Positions 53,588 through 62,717 of a stretch of DNA of 64,000 nt are shown here, piece by piece. Location: the NCBI GenBank assembly GCA_905221605.1, contig CAJNDS010000304.1, positions 106,235-170,234 of the forward strand, given 5' to 3'. Below the pieces are notes generated by a model, which was not told the origin of the DNA, did no database searches, and saw nothing but the letters and a program-made list of their open reading frames with translations. This DNA is from Symbiodinium natans. Lineage: Eukaryota > Sar > Dinophyceae > Suessiales > Symbiodiniaceae. Made by a program: the position numbers and the translations under genes. Position 1 is the first letter of the stretch; every line of letters starts with the position of its first letter.

Positions 53588-53949
53588 GGGGTGGCAGCCC
53601 TTCTCAAGATCGGCAACAAGGGAAGGGTGAGTCATCAGAAATAAAACAAAAGCCGAAGAGTAGCCCAACCACACGGGCACCCGAGACGAGCCTACGCCCT
53701 GGTCAAAACGCAGACGGGTCGTACACTGTACACACACCGCTCCCCAAGCGAATTGCGAATGCTTATCAGGACGCACTCAAACAGATGGGGTCAATAGGAA
53801 GCAGACCCAATCAGAAAATGTCCCCCCCGCTGTTTGAAGCGTTCAGGTCAATTTTCGCCCCAGGGTACCAATTCCCCGGCCCGACGAATCTCTCCATCAA
53901 GGAGGAGCCTCGCGGCGCCGAAACACGTAGGCTACGTAAAAGGTGGTGA
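53578..53949 (+). CDS. Virus-like open frame D, C-terminal extension or separate ORF
   Basis: 123 codons open in the third register directly after frame C. Ser/Pro/Thr-rich first half, then 'MSPPLFEAFRSIFAPGYQFP' and an Arg/Lys-rich end before TGA. No start codon until Met about 65 codons in. Could be the C-terminal tail of the capsid after a shift. Confidence 0.4.
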   Translation, partial: HALGGGSPSQDRQQGKGESSEIKQKPKSSPTTRAPETSLRPGQNADGSYTVHTPLPKRIANAYQDALKQMGSIGSRPNQKMSPPLFEAFRSIFAPGYQFPGPTNLSIKEEPRGAETRRLRKRW

Positions 53950-54069
53950 TCCACACGGGTGTACCTGGGTTAATGCAACCACTGGATTGGCGTTGTAAAT
54001 ACACTGGCAGATTCAAGTGAGCACTATGACACCGACGGGACAAATCGTTTTGGTTCTTTTGACATTTCC

Positions 54070-54091
54070 GCGGGGCCCTTCGGGGCCCCGC
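54070..54091. promoter_or_regulatory. Very stable UUCG-capped hairpin downstream of virus-like frames
   Basis: Perfect 9-bp stem GCGGGGCCC/GGGCCCCGC closed over the tetraloop TTCG, 120 nt after the stop of frame D. A second hairpin (gagc-ttc-gctc core) lies at about 54110-54138. Consistent with structured 3' untranslated RNA preserved in the integrated copy; function is inference. Confidence 0.6.
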
Positions 54092-54139
54092 CCCTTTGAG
54101 GATGCCATACCCTTGAGCTTCGCTCGGGTGTGCCGGGAG

Positions 54140-54490
54140 GGATGGTGATCAGGTGGGGATGTATTCCCCAGCATCCGGAGTTACCTGAGGGCCTGCACTG
54201 TTGCTACATAAAAAGTTTGCACTTGGGCAACAAAATAAAAACCAAGACCGGCGACTTTTTGCCACTGAAAAACCCCCTCAAAAACTCAGAAAAATGTCAT
54301 ACAGGGGCCTGGCGCTGTACATAAATTCCAGGACGATGAAAAATCTCCTCAAAACCAAAATAAAAATGTATACCGCCAAAACCCGTAAACAAGGAAAAAT
54401 CTCCAAAACGTGGAGCACGGCCCGCCTGGGTCGCTCCCAACTAAACACTTAAAATCGAGAGCTGCTCAACTAGTGAATGCTTGGACCAGA
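54140..54490. other. A-rich segment with Lys/Asn-rich frames
   Basis: AT/A-rich sequence with 'aaaatctcc..aaaac' repeated at 54335 and 54395. Open frames (54130-54324, 54201-54452) are Lys-rich. No telomere-like units until 54497. Probably part of the foreign block. Confidence 0.4.
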
Positions 54491-54567
54491 GATGCTGAAC
54501 CATAAACCCTAAACCCTAAACCCTAAACCCTAAACCCCTGACCGTCCATCCAAGCCTGCCCCCTCAG

Positions 54568-54643
54568 GACTTTGGCTTCAGCAGCGTCAGGCGAGATGCT
54601 CGGGAGCCCTTTTCTTCGTCACCGGTACTCAACGAGGAGCGGA
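54568..54643 (+). CDS. Exon, unidentified
   Basis: After 'gcctgccccctcag', reads 'DFGFSSVRRDAREPFSSSPV' then LNEER and stops at a GTGTTTAG donor. Confidence 0.5.
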
Positions 54644-54771
54644 GTGTTTAGTGTTTAGGGGTTAGGGTTTAGGTTTAGGGTTTAGGGCTTAGGGTTTAGG
54701 GTTCAGGGTTTGGCTGGGGTTTAGGGTTGAGGCTTAACGGCTCTTTCCGCAATAGTGGCAGTCTGTTCAAG

Positions 54772-54952
54772 CAGGGAGACGGCCAAAAACAGATGTCTCA
54801 AAGAGAGCTCTCTGGAGCGACGCGCGCTGAGGCGGCAGCGACCTGCACAAAGTTGATCTTATTCTCATCACCTGTCAAGTCTATACAGAAGCAACTCCAG
54901 GAGGCACTGGAGCTTCGGCGCCAGCGTCTCTTGGCCATCCAGGCCCCACACA
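54772..54952 (+). CDS. Exon with helical end, paralogue of 41107 exon
   Basis: After 'gtctgttcaag', 60 codons; the end reads 'QLQEALELRRQRLLAIQAPH' before a possible GC donor (GCGATTTAGGG). The ELRRQR.LAIQA core matches the terminal exon at 41107-41169. Confidence 0.55.
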
Positions 54953-55352
54953 GCGATTTAGGGTTTAGGGTTCAGGGTTCAGGGTTCAGGGTTCAGGGTT
55001 TAGGGTTTAGGGTTTAGGGTTTAGGGTTTAGGATTTAGGGTTTAGGGTTTAGGGTTTAGGGTCTAGGGTCTAGGGTCTAGGGTTCAGATTCTTAAGGCTT
55101 AGGGCTTGTAGCCCTTGAGGGCAGGGGGTTTCAGGTCCGGGCACGTTGTTGATGCAGTTCAGGGCTCAGGGGCTCAATACCCCTAGACCCAAAAAAAGTA
55201 CCCAAAGGCAGCCCTCAAAACCCCCAAAAAGCAACCTAAAAGCCCTAAAAAGCCCTAAACGCCCTTTAAAATCCCTAAAGCCCGAAGAACCGTAAGCTGC
55301 GAAATCTCCAGTGCGGTCCATCACCTCATGGACTGCGCTTGGTCCTCGGCAG

Positions 55353-55418
55353 GCTCTAGAAAGACTGACCAACAGCCAGATTATTGCATCATTGCTGAGG
55401 CAAGACCATGATGTCTAG
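55353..55418 (+). CDS. Terminal exon, first of three tandem copies
   Basis: After 'tggtcctcggcag', reads 'ALERLTNSQIIASLLRQDHD' then V and TAG. Related copies of the QIIAS..(R/T)QD core follow at 55511-55555 (no stop, continuing to a GTTTAGG donor) and 55589-55632 (ends with TAG). Confidence 0.55.
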   Translation, partial: ALERLTNSQIIASLLRQDHDV

Positions 55419-55680
55419 GGTTTAGGTTTAGGGTTTGGGACGCATGCTCACGGGAGCTGCGAGTAGGTGAGCTCAGAACGCAGAGTCATGACCAAGGACC
55501 TGACGACTGCCAGATTATTGCATCAGTTCTGACGCAAGACCGTGATGTCCAGCAGGTTTAGGGTTCGGAAGGCATGCGACCGGGCAACAGCCAGATTATT
55601 GCATCATTGCTGAGGCAAGACGATGATGTCTAGGGTTTAGGTTTAGGGTTTGGGAAGCATGCTCACGGGAGCTGCGAGAG
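55419..55680. repeat. Tandem duplication of exon and flanking intron sequence
   Basis: The block ccagattattgcatcattgc through gtctagggtttaggtttagg and ggg..gcatgctcacgggagctg occurs at 55375-55459 and 55591-55678; a diverged middle copy is at 55511-55580. Exon and telomere-like intron start are duplicated together. Confidence 0.8.
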
Positions 55681-55951
55681 CCAGACTACATCGTATTGAG
55701 GCAAGTCAAAAGTTAACTTGCACGAAAAGGGTCTGGGAGTTTGGGGCTTAGGGTTTGTCAGGGTTTGGGGCTTTAAATCAAAATGCTGTGGGTTTGGGGT
55801 TTAGGGTTTAGGGTTTTAAGGGTTTAGGGCTTTCAAGGGCTTGGGGTTTAAAGAGGGCTCAGGGTTCCCAAGCCGCGCTGCTTTTTCAAATGGTCCAAGG
55901 CAGGGCCTCGTCAAGCTGTACATCTCACTGCCCTTTGCCTGCTGGTTCAAT

Positions 55952-56036
55952 ATATATTTTTGGTATATTTATATTTATATTTATATTTATATTTATATTT
56001 GTATTTCTATTTATATTTTATATTCATATTTATATA
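55952..56036. repeat. TTTATA low-complexity tract
   Basis: (TTTATA)n, next to a possible exon (about 55874-55940, 'NGPRQGLVKLYISLPFACW') whose end is unclear. Confidence 0.85.
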
Positions 56037-56277
56037 CACAAACCCCCCAAACCCAAAAAGTCTTATTGTCACCCTATCAACCTGGGCCTTGCCTTCTGCG
56101 CCCTTAGCATGTAGTTGTTTCCCACAATCGGGGTAGACCGTTTATAGAACAGAATCCCCTTCTATAACAGGACCCCCAAAGGGTACCCCTGTTTTCGGAA
56201 ACCCCCATGTCAGAAGCCCATGAACTCTCGCCCTACACCCTAAACCCTACACACTAAACCCTAAACCCGCTTGGCAG

Positions 56278-56353
56278 GCCTTGGGCCTTGAACCACCTAC
56301 TTTGCCATCTCGACGGCTTCAACCCGATGGACGCAACCACCAGCAACAGGCCG
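56278..56353 (+). CDS. Exon, possibly AAA+ ATPase fragment
   Basis: Between 'cgcttggcag' and GTTTAGGG. Reads 'ALNHLLCHLDGFNPMDATTS' then NRP. LN.LL..LDGF followed by TxNRP is the pattern after Walker B in many AAA+ ATPases, but the gap to NRP is about four residues shorter than usual, so the assignment is tentative. No neighbouring exon supports it. Confidence 0.4.
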
Positions 56354-56680
56354 GTTTAGGGTTTAGGGTTTAGGGTTTCGTGTTTGGGGTTTGGGGTTTA
56401 GGGGTTTAGGGTTTTCGGGGCTGGGGTTTTGGGGTTTAGGGGTTTCGGGGTTTCGGGGTTTGGGTTTTGGGGTTTAGGGTTTAGGGTTTAGGATTCAGGG
56501 GTTTTTGTGTCCCCCGTTTAGTCACGGGTTTGCTATGGTATGGCGCAGAAGCTGTGATGGTTGTGATGCCTAGTAGCCGTCTCAGCCGGCAAAACCACCC
56601 TAACCCATTCCTTTTAGGGTTTTGGGTTTAGGGTTTAGGGTTTAGGGCCTAAGCTCAATTCAATTGCCTGCTTCCAACAG

Positions 56681-56800
56681 CTTCTTCTGTCCAGGGTTGA
56701 GGGGCTTCTTTCCCAAAGCCCCGATGTCGAATCTGCGCGGGAAATGTTGGCCTTTTACAGTAATCTTGGTAGCCCAGTGGTGCCCTTTACCCTTTTTTGA
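56681..56800 (+). CDS. Exon running into a family-C element
   Basis: After 'gcctgcttccaacag', reads 'LLLSRVEGLLSQSPDVESAR' then EMLAFYSN. From LGSPVV on, the frame is the left end of the element at 56764, which supplies TGA at 56798. Either the element was inserted into the exon, truncating it, or a donor near the border is used. Confidence 0.5.
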   Translation, partial: LLLSRVEGLLSQSPDVESAREMLAFYSNLGSPVVPFTLF

Positions 56801-56868
56801 GGGGGTTCTGGTTTCCCTGATAAAAAAAACCGTGCCCTTATTCTAGATTGCTACTGGGCTACCAAGTA
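56764..56868. mobile_element. Foldback/MITE-like element, family C
   Basis: Ends tcttggtagcccagtggtgc and ctactgggctaccaagta; about 12 bp of near-perfect inverted termini. Confidence 0.78.
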
Positions 56869-57019
56869 ATATTTATGCACAAACTCCAAGAGCTTGAGTC
56901 TTGCTTTTGCTTTTTGGGGAGGAGGTAGGGATAAGGGCTTCAGATGTATGAGAGGGAGTTCCACAAAAGTCCCCTATGCTCAGGGCTGCAACTTTTTCCC
57001 AGCCAGTCTGTTGCCTTAG

Positions 57020-57142
57020 TTTGAGGTGGCCGGAGGAGGCGTAGAAATGGCCGCAGTTTTTGGGGTCGCGGCTTTCATCGTAAAAAGAAAGTTAGAGCCA
57101 TCCGACATGACAACTTGCACAACGTACTTTCCTCCGTTCTAG
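57020..57142 (+). CDS. Terminal exon, small membrane segment
   Basis: After 'ctgttgccttag', phase 0, reads 'EMAAVFGVAAFIVKRKLEPS' and ends TYFPPF, TAG at 57140. Internal ATG at 57047. A short hydrophobic helix followed by a basic stretch suggests a single-pass membrane protein. Confidence 0.5.
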   Translation, partial: FEVAGGGVEMAAVFGVAAFIVKRKLEPSDMTTCTTYFPPF

Positions 57143-57525
57143 CAGTGTTTCACGTTGTTCGCAATGATGTTTCCACTTCGCTCCCGTGCGCATGCCCGTG
57201 ATTACGCGCAGCACTGTCGTCGCTGTCGGCCTGTGGGCAGTGGTCTTCGAGTGCTCTTGGAATGGTCCTGGCGTGCTCTTGGGGTCTCTTGGACTACTCA
57301 CTTGAGGTGTTTTTGTACACTGCGCATTGCCGGGTTCGTACAGCGTTAAGGGCGTTTGGTCTGCTCCTGGTTGATACAATAAAAGGGGCTTCAGGTGGAA
57401 GTGGGGAGTTCACAAGGGGGTTAAGTCTGTGGGTTGCAGGTTCAGGGTGTTGGGTGTTAGGAGCCCCCTGGTGCGGGTAGTGGTCCGAAACACTGCCCCC
57501 GCATTCTCCTTGGGCTTTCTCGCAG

Positions 57526-57595
57526 GCGCACCGCGGGCATTCGTGAAGCCTCTGCCATCCACATGGCTCACCAGCCGCGCTTGAAGGACCTCAGG
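57526..57595 (+). CDS. Exon, unidentified
   Basis: Acceptor 'tgggctttctcgcag'; reads 'RTAGIREASAIHMAHQPRLK' then DLR to a GTACAG donor. Confidence 0.5.
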
Positions 57596-57770
57596 GTACA
57601 GGCTGCTTGGAGGAACCCTAAACCCTAAACCCTAAGCCCCAAACCCTAAACCCTAAACCCTCAACCATGAGCTCTCATGGCCTAAGCTGCATTCACTTTG
57701 CCGTGAGAAGCATCCCCAAACCCGCTAGAAAGAACTGACATCGAACCAGCGGGGATGGCCCCAGGTCCTT

Positions 57771-57980
57771 GTGCACCGACGTTCTTATGGGGCTCATGGC
57801 ATTGTCGGGTCTAGAACCGTAACTCAACTCGAGGATGCTGTTGAGTTTACTTCTGGATGTTTGTTAAATTTATGCTCTGCTTGTTCTGCACTCAAGTTCA
57901 TCACAACTGATACGGAACCAAGTGCGTGCTTTGGTAGCAGAAACACAGAAAAAGGATCCCCCCCCAGAAAGCCTTCATGA
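57771..57980 (+). CDS. Open frame, hypothetical
   Basis: 69 codons from GTG in a stretch without telomere-like units; includes 'QLEDAVEFTSGCLLNLCSAC'. Start and function unknown. Confidence 0.28.
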   Translation: MHRRSYGAHGIVGSRTVTQLEDAVEFTSGCLLNLCSACSALKFITTDTEPSACFGSRNTEKGSPPRKPS

Positions 57981-58479
57981 GTTCTACTTTTACTTCTAGG
58001 GGGCCAGGATTCGGAGTAGGCCCTCATTTCCTGATTTTAGGGTTTCGGGTTTCCCTTATCATCCCCTAAACCCTAAACCCTAAACCCTAAACCCTAAACC
58101 CTAAACCCTAAACCCTAGGTTACTCCTGGGTCTAGGGGGGACACCCAGTCAACAGCAAGGAGCCGAGGTTTTTGGAGTTGCTTTTCTTCAGAATCCCTAG
58201 CTAGAGGTTGGGTGATGGCTTTCTATACAGAGTAAGGGGTTTAGGGTTTAGGGTTTAGGGTTTAGGGTTTAGGGTTTAGGAGTTCGTCAACTTGACGTAT
58301 GGATACATCTGGGACTGCTGCGCTTCCATGAGACGACAGCACATGCCTGTTTTTGTTGTGCTTTGTTGCAGCCTTTGCACACCAAGCTGAAACAGAGCAA
58401 GTCAACTGGCCGAACAGAATCTTTCTTTTCCGTTGGCTTAACTCGCAAAAAAATAAGCGAAGGAATTGCTCATCACAGG

Positions 58480-59044
58480 TCAAAGAGGAGAAGGATGTTT
58501 CCTCTTTGTCTTTCGCTCGCCTTCCGTTGTCTTTCGAGCGAGCGTGCGCGGCTAGGTGAAGACATGAGACTTGGGTTCGGTGCTGTGTGCTTGGTTGTGA
58601 CCTTCGTGCGGTCACTCACGGTTTCCGGTATGCTTTCATTTCTTAGCAAGTTGGCAAAATCGCCTCTTTGTCGTTTCCCAATGTCAAGGAACAGCAATCG
58701 CTCGACGTGGTTTTCATCCAGATATAGTGACACCGTGGCAAAATCAGTTAACAGCATTGCCACAGGCAGTTCGAAGCGACCCTCGTTTTCGGGTAGGCAA
58801 CTCGCCCAGTCTTTCGGACGATGCCTGAAGTCTCTGTTCTTTAATGGGCTTGGGTTTCTACCGTAGCACAGTCAGAACATGGTGCGTCGTAGAAGCCCTA
58901 TTAAACCCAAAGCCTTTGGCTAGGCGAGACCAAAGGAAGCGAGACAAGCACTACAAGCACTAGAAGCAATCAGGCTTAGGCAAACTGGAAGGCCAGATCC
59001 TTAAAGCACCTCAGCCGGTCTGCATGCAGGATGTGCCGTGACAT
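58480..59044 (-). CDS. Complete three-exon minus-strand gene (122 aa), hypothetical
   Basis: Exon 1 59044-58986 (ATG; MSRHILHADRLRCFKDLAF plus two bases), exon 2 58857-58620 (includes 'LPVAMLLTDFATVSLYLDEN' and 'HVERLLFLDIGKRQRGDFAN'), exon 3 58551-58480 (PRTLARKTTEGERKTKRK, stop TGA). Introns are 128 nt (GTTTGCC to GGTAG) and 68 nt (GTGAGT to CCTAG). 59 + 238 + 72 = 369 nt, exactly 123 codons, phases join. Neither intron contains telomere-like units. Globular middle, basic tail; family not recognised. The + strand shows a 167-codon shadow frame here, which I reject. Confidence 0.7.
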
Positions 59045-59279
59045 ACTGAGAGCGCAACGGTGCAGTCGTGGCAAGGGGGAGCCATCCGCACCGGCCCTAA
59101 CCCAAGCGATCTCTCTGAACTCTCAGCCCTAAGACGGGCGTGTTTGAAGTTCAGGTGTTTCAAGGTTGGGATAGGGGTTTACGGAAATAGGGGTACCCTT
59201 TTTTGTGTCCTTAGTATAAGGAAGTCCTACTATTTTGGGGTGATTTTAAAACCCCGTGTGAGGGGCTTTGGAAAGCTAG

Positions 59280-59400
59280 GGAGGACGAAGAAACTGAATT
59301 TGAGGAAGATTTCACCTCTGCTCAAAAGCTCCAATGTTGGATGCCCGCAGTCAGGGTTCTGGAATTGTTTGGGCGCGAAGCCCTATGGCCTAAACCCTGA
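59280..59400 (+). CDS. Terminal exon, acidic then hydrophobic
   Basis: After 'ggaaagctag', reads 'EDEETEFEEDFTSAQKLQCW' then MPAVRVLELFGREALWPKP and TGA. The last codons come from a CCTAAACCCTGA unit, so telomere-like sequence is translated if this is right. A 7-codon candidate exon (TGVFEVQ) lies at 59134-59154. Confidence 0.5.
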
Positions 59401-59516
59401 ACTCGACTGATGGCTTTGGTTTAGGGCGTTCCGCTCCCATCCACAGCATGGAGATCACAGCTCTAAAGTCCCCCCCAACCCTAAACCCTAAACCCTAGAC
59501 TCCCCCGGACTCCCGA

Positions 59517-59579
59517 ATGCCCGCACTGGAAGAGTGCCCCACCGAAGATATAAGCATCATGTCGAGCACATTAGCATGA
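59517..59579 (+). CDS. Short ATG-to-stop ORF
   Basis: 'MPALEECPTEDISIMSSTLA' and TGA, 20 codons just after a CCCTAGACT tract. Could be a small peptide or the first exon of something longer. Confidence 0.25.
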   Translation: MPALEECPTEDISIMSSTLA

Positions 59580-59810
59580 GAATGCAGTGATTGGTGGAAC
59601 ATAGCAGCCGGCAGCCTTTGAAGAAAAGCCCAGCCTTTCAAACACTCCAAGCTGAACAGAATTACGGAAGTGTCAATGCCTGCACACCACTCTAAACCCT
59701 AAACCCTAAACCCTAAACTCTAAACCCTAAACCCCAAGCCTGTATGATACATATATATATATACATATAGGGCCACTGAGGGTGATGATGGGTTGGCTCC
59801 CTGCTTGCAG

Positions 59811-59873
59811 TGTTCGCAGCATCGCCAAGAAACGGCGCAGCTGCTTTAGGATGGAACCTGCTCTGACAAAGGG
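59811..59873 (+). CDS. Exon, unidentified, basic
   Basis: After 'ctccctgcttgcag', reads 'VRSIAKKRRSCFRMEPALTK' to GTTTAGG. A second frame is also open. Confidence 0.45.
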
Positions 59874-60028
59874 GTTTAGGCCGGTTTAGGGTTTAGGGGT
59901 TTAGGGTTTAGGGGTTTAGGGTTTTTGGTTTAGGGCCTAGGGTTTAGGGCTTAGGAAATGACCCAAACGACCCTGTAGAACTAGCTCGCGTGCATGTACA
60001 TATAACATGCACATATAGCTCTCAGCAA

Positions 60029-61447
60029 TATGTATATATATATATATATATGCATATATATATATATATATATCATATACTCACCCCAAATACACACACG
60101 CACACACACACACACAAAACAAACACACACAACACACACGACACACACAACACACAGCACACAACACACACAACACACACACACAACACACACAACACAC
60201 ACGACACACACACAACACACACACACACACAACACACACACACACACAACACACACAACACACACACACACACACAACACACACACAACACACACACACA
60301 ACACACACAACACACACAACACACACAACACACACAACACACACAACACACACAACACACACAACCCACACAACACACACAACACACACACCACACACAA
60401 CACACACAACACACACAACACACACAACACACACAACACACACAACACACACAACACACACAACACACACAACACACACCACACACACAACACACACAAC
60501 ACACACAACACACACAACACACACAACACACACAACACACACAACACCCACAACACACACAACACACACAACACACACAACACACACAACACACACAACA
60601 CACACAACACACACAACACACACAACACACACAACACACACAACACACACACGCAGCGCACACACACACACACAACACACACACAACACACAACACACAA
60701 CACACACAACACACACAACACACACAACACACACAACACACACACAACACACACACACACAACACACACAAAACACACAAAACGCACAAAACACACAAAA
60801 CGCACAAAACGCACAACACACACACACACACACACACACCACACACAAAACACACAACACACACACACACACAAAACACACAAAGCACACAAAACACACA
60901 AAACACACAACACACACACCACACACAAAACACACAACACACACACACACACACACACACAAATCACACAAAACACACAAAACACACAAAACACGCAAAA
61001 CACGCAAAGCAGACAAAACACACAACACACACACACACACAACACACACACACACACAAAACATACAAAACACACAACACACACACACACAAAACACACA
61101 AAACACACAAAACACACAAAACACACAAAACACACAACACACACACCACACACAAAACACACAACACACACACACACACACAAATCACACAAAACACACA
61201 AAACACACAAAACACGCAAAGCAGACAAAACACACAACACACACAACACACACACACACACACACAAAACACACAAAACACACAACACACTCAACACACA
61301 CAACACACACAACACACACAAAACACACAAAACACACAACACACACAACACACACAACACACACACACACACACACAAAACACACAAAACACACAAAGCA
61401 CACAAAGCACACAAAGCACACAAAACACACAAAAAACACACACAAAA

Positions 61448-61481
<34 letters not shown>
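60029..61481. repeat. TA tract, 1.35-kb CA-rich minisatellite, GA tract
   Basis: (TA)n at 60029-60075, then ACACACAAC-type 9-mers and related CA units with AAAACACAC variants to 61447, then (GA)n at 61451-61481. Sub-blocks differ in phase (CACACAA, AAACACAC, AAATCACAC). The 300-560-codon Thr-His and Cys-Val frames on both strands come from this repeat and are not genes. Confidence 0.95.
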
Positions 61482-61482
<1 letters not shown>

Positions 61483-61511
61483 CAGAACCGAAGGCAGACC
61501 CCAACCCTTAG

Positions 61512-62137
61512 GTACGTATCTCGAGGAGGGATCCATCCTGAAACCCATTTACGTTTTCCTGCCCACGACGAAGCCTGTCGCATTTTTCAAAAGTCCCTTG
61601 GCATGGCCGCTCCAGTGTGGGCCCAAGCCCACTTTTGCATCTTGTGTCTCTGTTGTTGAGGTTTAGAGTTTAGGGTTTGGAGTTTAGAGTTTAGGGTTTA
61701 GAGTTTAGGGTTTAGGGTTTAGGGTCTATAAGGGTTTTGGGTTTAGGGTTTAGAGTTTAGGGTTTAGGGTTTAGGGCCCAACCGTGTTTAGGGCCCAACC
61801 GTGAACCTCTCCCCCCGCCTTGGTTTTCCAGAAGCTGGTGCCCCGCACCTGCAGGGGCGCGTGCAGTCACCGCCTCGGGTCCAACCAGGGCCATCATCAG
61901 GCCTTGCCCAACCTGACTTGGAGACACCAATTTGATCGCCGGACGTTTTGGGGAAGTTCAGGGCTTGCAGGCGGGAGCGTGAAACACGTGGCCACACTCC
62001 CCTGTAATCCCCATAAGCTTGTACATAGAGTGCAAGGTACCCCAAAGTTTGAGATCTTGGTGTTCAATTTTTTCCCCTGCTTCCTCCCGAAACCCCCTCG
62101 CCTCTCGAAAGGGTTGCTTAAGAACACGCCTTTCTAG
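61512..62137 (+). CDS. Two-exon gene, 3' part, hypothetical
   Basis: Exon 61512-61660 follows ACCCTTAG and reads 'YLEEGSILKPIYVFLPTTKP' and on to SCVSVVE at a GTTTAGAG donor, phase 0. The intron is filled with GTTTAGAG/GTTTAGGG units. Exon 61832-62137 follows a strong acceptor 'ccttggttttccag' in phase 0, begins 'KLVPRTCRGACSHRLGSNQG' and ends LLKNTPF, TAG. Trp/His-rich middle. No domain recognised. Minus-strand frames overlap but lack support. Confidence 0.6.
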
Positions 62138-62460
62138 CACCGCGGGGTGATAGAAAACGGCTTCCATGTACATGGCCATACTGTGTTTCTTTGCTCTTGC
62201 TGCTTTAGTCATCAGCATCATTTCCAGTCAACTTCTCGTGGTATTTTGCTGCTCCCCGTCTTGAGGTCACACATGAATTCCGTGTCAACTTCTGCTCACA
62301 AAGTCAGACGACTGGCATAACTGTAGTCTACTGTATCCATGCGCGTATCTACCACGACTAAATGTTGCGCGCGTTGATGCCCTTAATCGCTTTTGTAGGA
62401 CCAGCAGTGCTGCTAGCAAGCGCGGCATCTCTGCCTGACAGGGCGTGTCGAATTAGTTTA
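62138..62460. other. Non-coding stretch
   Basis: No telomere-like units, no exon-like islands; probably 3' flank of the gene ending at 62137. Confidence 0.45.
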
Positions 62461-62717
62461 TTAATTTAATTCATTTATAACTAATTTAATTAATTTCATT
62501 AATGAATTTAATTAATTAAATTAATCCAATTAATGCAATTAATCAAATCAATTACAATTCAACCCTAAATTAATTAAATTAATTACAATTAAACCCCAGT
62601 AAAACCCTAGGGGTTAGGGTTGAATTGTAATTGATTTGATTAATTGCATTAATTGGATTAATTTAATTAATTAAATTCATTAATGAAATTAAATTAGTTA
62701 TAAATGAATTAAATTAA
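62461..62717. repeat. Giant AT-rich palindrome with telomere-like core
   Basis: Left arm 62461-62568 and right arm 62614-62717 are reverse complements over more than 100 bp; the only clear difference is a 4-bp AATT indel. Arms consist of TTAATTAA-type sequence. The inner arm ends carry AACCCTAA/TTAGGGTT and the 45-nt loop contains CCCTAGGGG. As DNA or RNA it would form a very long hairpin or cruciform. Confidence 0.93.

Noticed and set aside
53880-53949. Phospholipase A2-like loop (GYQFPGPTN) in virus-like frame D
   Set aside because: Slight likeness to the calcium loop of parvovirus-type domains, but the second Gly is replaced and no catalytic His-Asp helix follows.
58363-58866. 167-codon + strand frame
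   Set aside because: It is the antisense shadow of the three-exon minus-strand gene, whose phases, donors and stop codon all fit.
59981-61666. Open frames of 300-560 codons on both strands
   Set aside because: They are translations of the CA-rich minisatellite (Thr-His and Cys-Val repeats); only the part after 61511 has independent support as an exon.
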